Assembly: GCA_937996605.1 (NCBI GenBank)
Contig: CALKVB010000536.1
Span: 1-10,404 of the forward strand
Reading direction: 5' to 3'
DNA from: an uncultured Oxalobacteraceae bacterium
Lineage (GTDB): Bacteria > Pseudomonadota > Gammaproteobacteria > Burkholderiales > Burkholderiaceae_D
Length of the DNA stretch: 10,404 nucleotides
The notes under the pieces were generated by a model. That model saw only the letters and a program-made list of their open reading frames with translations, searched no databases and was not told where the DNA came from. This document shows, one piece after another, positions 6,007 to 10,404 of the stretch (the first letter of the stretch is position 1; each line of letters opens with the position of its first letter). The position numbers and the translations under genes were made by a program.

Positions 6007-7335
6007 TCAATTGTTTAGTGGATAGGCTTGTTGAAAGCCATAAATGTGCACCGCACCACATCCGCCAACAAAATAGTCATCGAAGCATCCGACGGTTAAT
6101 GAAGGTTCGGGCACCGCCACCACAAGTACATCATCAACTGAAACCTTAGCAAATGTCGCTACACTGATTTTTGGATTGCCACCGACTGCTGCCGACTTGA
6201 TTTTGGCGAATTGGCTATGCCCGCCATAGCTGTTGTCGCCATAATTCACATACAAGAAATCAGCACCCGGCACATCATACAATTGTGGACCAATGCTACT
6301 ATCTAACACGATTTGTCCGTCACAATTAAAAACAAATCCATTCGCCCCAGCGACCACATTCGCCTGAATGATTGCAGAACCGTAGGACGGAACGATTTGC
6401 ACATGCACACTGCCTTGGCCATCAGTGCCAAGATTAGATCGTAAGCGCGCATCATCATGATCTAAACAAATCTCTACACCATAGTCGATATAAGGCATCT
6501 GCTGATTGATACCATTCTGTCGAAAGATTGCATAGTTGTCGTATGGGAGTTTTTTGGCATCACCATTTGAAAGATCTATATGTGCATAAGCTGCCATTTG
6601 TTCTGTGATGACATCGACGCGTCCCGTTGGCTCACACAGAATAAAGTCCTCACCCGACAAAAAATACTTCTCTGTGGTCATCAAGTTTGCAGCTAAGGAA
6701 TGGTTTGGTGTATCGAGTTTGATCTGGCTAAAAATCACTGCTCGATCGCGCACGGTAACATCAGGACTAGCATGGCAATCCGTAAGAAAATTGGATAAGG
6801 TCGTCGAAACTAATTGCTGGGTTGGCCCAAAAGTCGCTTCCTTTTGCTCCAATAAGGTTTTCACGATCGCATTTCTTGCTCTAACACTTTCCGAAGAAAA
6901 AAGCCTTTCACAGTTCGCCACATGGGCAGTCACCGCTGTACCGAAAACAAAAACCCAATTGGCATACACAGGATCACAAAAACTTTGTTGTACGCGTTTT
7001 AGCAGATAAGGCAGAGGATCTTCTTCGATCGATGGGTACAGATAAGCGCCTCGGGTGCCATGGAAGTAGAACTCGGGCGCTACGAAAACATTTAATACCC
7101 CGCTCGACACATCATTCTGTGGCAATTGCGCGCGAGCAGTTTCCACCGCATTTTTTAAAATCTCTATACGCGCTTCAATATCACGCAATTGATCTTCGTT
7201 TCCCAGATAACTCTCACCACCAGGAACATTATTCGATGTCTTTGGTCCAGTGAATAAGCAGTAGGCGATGAAACGAATCGCAGTGAAATTGGGATTTACT
7301 TGCGCCTGAGCTTGCGCATTAGTTTCATCTACCAT
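6007..7335 (-). CDS. Nitrilase-superfamily-like C-N hydrolase, substrate unknown
   Basis: A 442-aa cytoplasmic-looking protein. FVAPEFYF near 84-91 resembles the first nitrilase strand with catalytic Glu (E88), YGVEICLDH near 285-293 the nucleophile elbow with Cys (C290), and K223 (TTEKYF) is a candidate for the catalytic Lys. Family members cleave or form amide or nitrile C-N bonds through a Cys thioester. The protein is longer than typical members (roughly 260-350 aa), with insertions between Glu and Lys. The frame extends to an ATG at 7371, but the ATG at 7335 is preferred: GAGGA lies 7 nt before it and the 12 residues lost look non-conserved. It starts 74 nt after the kinase-TPR gene and ends 259 nt before the precursor, so it may act on the peptide (for example amide hydrolysis or release) or belong to the kinase gene's unit. 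Fold moderately sure, role unknown. Confidence 0.65.
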   Translation of the reverse strand: MVDETNAQAQAQVNPNFTAIRFIAYCLFTGPKTSNNVPGGESYLGNEDQLRDIEARIEILKNAVETARAQLPQNDVSSGVLNVFVAPEFYFHGTRGAYLYPSIEEDPLPYLLKRVQQSFCDPVYANWVFVFGTAVTAHVANCERLFSSESVRARNAIVKTLLEQKEATFGPTQQLVSTTLSNFLTDCHASPDVTVRDRAVIFSQIKLDTPNHSLAANLMTTEKYFLSGEDFILCEPTGRVDVITEQMAAYAHIDLSNGDAKKLPYDNYAIFRQNGINQQMPYIDYGVEICLDHDDARLRSNLGTDGQGSVHVQIVPSYGSAIIQANVVAGANGFVFNCDGQIVLDSSIGPQLYDVPGADFLYVNYGDNSYGGHSQFAKIKSAAVGGNPKISVATFAKVSVDDVLVVAVPEPSLTVGCFDDYFVGGCGAVHIYGFQQAYPLNN

Positions 7336-7342
7336 TGACTTG

Positions 7343-7347
7343 TCCTC
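7343..7347 (-). promoter_or_regulatory. Ribosome binding site fixing the nitrilase-like start
   Basis: GAGGA with a 7-nt spacer to the ATG at 7335. No comparable site precedes the in-frame ATG at 7371. Confidence 0.7.
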
Positions 7348-7409
7348 AATGAATCTCGAAAACAAGACCATAACAGAAAAACCATAGTACTTACAAGAAA
7401 ACCAATAAC

Positions 7410-9623
7410 TTACGCGCGGTAACGAGGATCTTTTCTTAACTCGTTAAAAATCGGATGGTTCTTTAATTCCGGTATTTTCAGGCCCAGTTTTTTTGCAGCA
7501 GAAATCATTTTGAAAGCGCCATCTCTGTCACCAGACAATTCAAAAATCGCAGCACCGTGAAAGTAAATAGAATCAGTTGACGGATTGATCGAAATCGCCT
7601 TCTGTATCGTCTTTTTGGCCTCCACTAACTCTCCCAGACGAGCTTGTATAAAAGCCATATGCGACAAAATGAAAGAGTCATCAGGGGATCGTGCGATACG
7701 AATCTCTAATAATTTCTTGGAATTTTGAAAGGCATCACGCCCCTCGGCTTCGCGCCCCGGAACCCACATTAAGGACTCGCCATATTCCAACCAACGATAA
7801 TAGCTACCAGTTACCCCCTTCTGCGGAGAAACCGCTTTCTCAAAGGCTTGGGCAGCCTCGGTATACTCTCCGCGATTGAACTTCGCTTTACCGTATGCCG
7901 AGTAAAGCTGTGCGTTTGGCCTTATCTGTAGCCCTTGCTGCAGATACTGCATCGCCTCTTCAGGCCTTCCTTGCTCATCGAGGTTTTTCGCCAAATAAGC
8001 ATAAGCATTCACTGAATCTGGCTGCCTCCGTATGCTCTCACGAAATGCTGACTCTGCAACCGCCAAGTCCCCCATCTCTGCATGAATCACACCATTGAGT
8101 TCCAATAAAACTCGATCTTCCGTAAAGCGTTTTATGCCTTCTTCAGTTATTTGCAAAACAGCTGCGCCTTCGCCTTTTTCGAGTAATATCCTCGCTTTAG
8201 TCGCCCACGCTCTCAAATTATTTGGTTCGAGTTTAATGGCAATATCGCTCGCAGCTAAAGCCTCATCCATTTTATGATGCCATTGCAAAACCTGTGCATT
8301 TGCAATCTGGCTGACTGCTAAATTGGGATTCAAATTCATCGCTTGCTGCGCACTAGCCTTGGCTTTTTGCATCCAGGTTTCATCACGCTTTTCATTACTG
8401 TATCGACTCATATACACCAAGCTCATATACCCGACCGCCTTAGCGTTGTTTGGCGATCGCTCTAAAATACGTTCAAAATGATCATGTGCTTTATCTAGGT
8501 GTTCAGCAATTGGGACTTGAAAATATCGCGCCAGCGCGGCAATGCCTTGCTCCATTTCTCTGGATTCCGAGTAGGGTTTAAGTGCTTTTGCAATTTGTGG
8601 CCAATGCGGACTCAGTTGCCACACACCACCACCAGCTAATACCAACAACAAAAAAAAGGCGGCGTAGCGACGACGCTGGCGTGCTTTGTCAAGGATGTTT
8701 AGCTGTTCTTGTATTGCGCCCAACTGCAGAGTCGCGGTACTAATCGAGATCGGGTCGTCCGGCCGCATAGCCTGACATGCCTGCATGACTTCACTGTAAC
8801 TTAGGCGCTTTTTTACCTCACGCGGCGTCATCCGTAAAACTAGGTCTTGAACTACTTTGGAAATAGTATCTGGCCAAATCCATTGATCACTATTGGTCTG
8901 CACCTGTGCTGCCACCAGCGCGATACCGCTCAATTGTGCGTGTGGCAAAGCCCCTGTGAGCATCTCATAGGCGATTACGCCAAGTGCGAAAATTTCACTA
9001 CTGGAGTTGGGTATGCTGTCGCTGAAACACTCTGGCGCTAAGTATGGAATCCCTTGATAGACGCCCAAATGGTTTCGCTGTTGATGTATCTCCTTGGCTT
9101 CGTGGGACGGCCGTAAGGAGAAATTTAAGAAACGAATTTTCCCAGATTGATCCACCAATAAATTCGCGGTTTGTAAATCACCATGAACCAAACCAGCTTC
9201 TTGCGCCTCTTTCAATGCTGCGGCAAGATGGTAAATATGTTCAATGATCAGTTTCTCATTTCCATGATGCGCCTGAATCCATTGCGCCAGCGGAATACCT
9301 TTAACCGCCTCCATCACCACATAAAGATTATCGTTATCGAGCTCCAACGCGTGCACTTTTAAGAAACTCGCATGCTTCAACGAAGCGACCAGACGCGCCT
9401 CCGCCAACACGGCATCTGCACTTTCAGCAAGATTTTGTATGTGTTTAATTAATACATCTCGACGCAAGGTGCTATCCCAAGCCTCGAACACAGCACAGGT
9501 GCTCAAATTTTGACAATCAGTGATGCGCCGCCGCAACTCGTAGTGCCGCAGTGTCAAAGGTAGTTGCAAGGTATTGGGAGCTTGAGCTTCAACCTCATTA
9601 TTATTGATTTCAGCGTTGCTCAT
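7410..9623 (-). CDS. Membrane Ser/Thr-kinase-like TPR protein B
   Basis: A complete 737-aa protein. Residues about 28-285 are a Hanks-type kinase fold: K60 (DVLIK), E75 in helix C, the catalytic loop HGDLQTAN with D149 and N154, APE at 196-198, and E210 in place of the usual Asp of SDIYALG. The DFG metal-binding motif is N167-F168-S169, and no GxGxxG loop is visible, so activity is doubtful although Lys, Glu and the HRD Asp remain. A basic stretch (KARQRRR, 313-319) precedes a single membrane segment at about 320-338, placing the kinase domain in the cytoplasm. The rest, about 375-735, is a chain of TPRs, probably periplasmic, a protein-binding surface. It aligns with the proteins encoded at 1518-1 and 10404-9810. 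The ATG at 9623 has no good ribosome site. Likely role is signalling or scaffolding; partner unknown. Confidence 0.88.
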   Translation of the reverse strand: MSNAEINNNEVEAQAPNTLQLPLTLRHYELRRRITDCQNLSTCAVFEAWDSTLRRDVLIKHIQNLAESADAVLAEARLVASLKHASFLKVHALELDNDNLYVVMEAVKGIPLAQWIQAHHGNEKLIIEHIYHLAAALKEAQEAGLVHGDLQTANLLVDQSGKIRFLNFSLRPSHEAKEIHQQRNHLGVYQGIPYLAPECFSDSIPNSSSEIFALGVIAYEMLTGALPHAQLSGIALVAAQVQTNSDQWIWPDTISKVVQDLVLRMTPREVKKRLSYSEVMQACQAMRPDDPISISTATLQLGAIQEQLNILDKARQRRRYAAFFLLLVLAGGGVWQLSPHWPQIAKALKPYSESREMEQGIAALARYFQVPIAEHLDKAHDHFERILERSPNNAKAVGYMSLVYMSRYSNEKRDETWMQKAKASAQQAMNLNPNLAVSQIANAQVLQWHHKMDEALAASDIAIKLEPNNLRAWATKARILLEKGEGAAVLQITEEGIKRFTEDRVLLELNGVIHAEMGDLAVAESAFRESIRRQPDSVNAYAYLAKNLDEQGRPEEAMQYLQQGLQIRPNAQLYSAYGKAKFNRGEYTEAAQAFEKAVSPQKGVTGSYYRWLEYGESLMWVPGREAEGRDAFQNSKKLLEIRIARSPDDSFILSHMAFIQARLGELVEAKKTIQKAISINPSTDSIYFHGAAIFELSGDRDGAFKMISAAKKLGLKIPELKNHPIFNELRKDPRYRA

Positions 9624-9809
9624 ACTAGTGTGTATCGATCTTAATTGTTATTCGCAGATAACTTTCAACTCTACCATTGATTTTTTACTCGATGACTAAA
9701 ATTCCGTTTAATCACATGTAAACGTGGGATTTTTACACGTATTTTTTCCGTCGAACGCGCAATTACTCGCCAACGATCCTTATCTCGATCAATTTTCGGC
9801 GAACGAAAT

Positions 9810-10404
9810 TTATTTTTTCTTCGACAACAGTGAGTCAAATACAGACTCGCTTTTCAAATATTTTTCCGGAAACCCGAGCTGCCTCACGAGTTCGATCTCT
9901 TTACTCGCTTCATTCGGCTTGCCGGAAAGCACAAACACGACAGCGGCACAAGCATGCACTGCTGGATTTTTAGGCGCTAGAGTGACGCTTTTTTTAGCCA
10001 ATTCCTGTGCTCTTTCCAGATCGCCCAGGCGTGCATGAATTCGCGCCTTAATCGCCATACTCCATCCATCATTAGGCATCATATTGCTCCTGATCGTAAT
10101 GAGCTCAAGCGCTTTTTCGAAAGACTCACGACTCTCTTTTTGCATTCCTTCGAGATGCAAGAGTGCCTCTCCAAGCTCAAGCCAATTCTCGTAGGAACGC
10201 GGATTACCTGACTCTGGCGAAGTGGCTTTTCGAAAAGCAGCCGCAGCGGCAACATAGTCTCGCGAAGACATACTAAGATGGCCCAACATACCGTACAACG
10301 ATGCGCTTGGGCGTATTTGCAAACCTTGCTGCAGCACTTGCATCGCATCTTGCGACTTCTCTTGTGAATCTAAAGCTTGGCTTAAAAACGCATAGGTACT
10401 AGGA
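9810..10404 (-). CDS. TPR C-terminus of a third kinase-TPR paralogue (N-terminus off window)
   Basis: An open frame enters from the right edge and ends at a TAA at 9810-9812, giving 197 visible residues. An internal ATG at 10343 is not the start, because upstream residues (YAFLSQALDSQEKSQDAM) align with YAYLAKNLDEQGRPEEAM of protein B at about 541-558. After that both share LQQGLQIRP and matching TPR helices to the end, including a run-out that ends in a charged tail (LLSKKK). It is therefore expected to carry a kinase-like domain and membrane segment upstream of the window, which cannot be checked here. It ends 186 nt before gene B. That gap holds no gene and only a weak 5-bp inverted repeat (ACGTG/CACGT). 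Confidence 0.8.
   Translation of the reverse strand, partial: PSTYAFLSQALDSQEKSQDAMQVLQQGLQIRPSASLYGMLGHLSMSSRDYVAAAAAFRKATSPESGNPRSYENWLELGEALLHLEGMQKESRESFEKALELITIRSNMMPNDGWSMAIKARIHARLGDLERAQELAKKSVTLAPKNPAVHACAAVVFVLSGKPNEASKEIELVRQLGFPEKYLKSESVFDSLLSKKK

Noticed and set aside
6605..7009. Forward-strand 134-aa ORF
   Set aside because: Lies wholly inside the nitrilase-like gene on the opposite strand; composition looks like antisense of a coding frame.
9638..9668. Possible promoter of kinase B (TTGAAA and TAAGAT on the minus strand)
   Set aside because: The 19-nt spacing is too long and the -10 match is poor.

Overview
The window comes from a Gram-negative bacterium, most likely a moderate-GC proteobacterium. 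Burkholderiales/Oxalobacteraceae-like is a guess from gene style and base composition; no marker gene fixes it. All eight genes I can support lie on the minus strand, so transcription runs from high to low coordinates. The forward-strand ORFs are shadows. I saw no tRNA, rRNA, CRISPR array, transposase or phage gene.

The core (about 5747 down to 1702) reads as a ribosomally made, post-translationally modified peptide (RiPP) locus of the lanthipeptide type. It holds a 131-aa precursor with three copies of a Thr/Cys-rich 25-aa module on an exact 36-residue period. Three enzyme genes follow: an aminoglycoside-phosphotransferase-fold kinase, a HopA1-family protein, and a zinc-dependent LanC-type cyclase. 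The kinase and HopA1 genes overlap by 8 nt and the HopA1 and cyclase genes by 4 nt, so the three are probably translationally coupled. A stand-alone APH-like kinase with a HopA1-like lyase is the dehydration pair known from class V lanthipeptides and thioamitides, mostly in actinomycetes. Here the pair is joined to a cyclase that keeps the Cys-Cys-His zinc site and resembles the C-terminal domain of LanM synthetases. The proposed pathway is phosphorylation of Thr/Ser, phosphate elimination to dehydro residues, then Cys addition to give (methyl)lanthionine rings in each module.

Upstream (7335-6007) is a nitrilase-superfamily-like protein with a recognisable Glu-Lys-Cys triad and no assigned substrate. 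The core is flanked by three paralogous membrane proteins, each with an N-terminal protein-kinase fold, one membrane segment and C-terminal TPRs: one complete (9623-7410), one running off the left edge (1518-1), and one seen only as its C-terminal TPR part (10404-9810). The two visible kinase domains have DFG changed to NFS. The left one has also lost the ATP-binding Lys, the helix-C Glu and the catalytic Asp, so it is a pseudokinase. They may be sensors or scaffolds; the link to the peptide locus rests on position only. No exporter, leader protease, LanD-type decarboxylase or YcaO is visible in the window.
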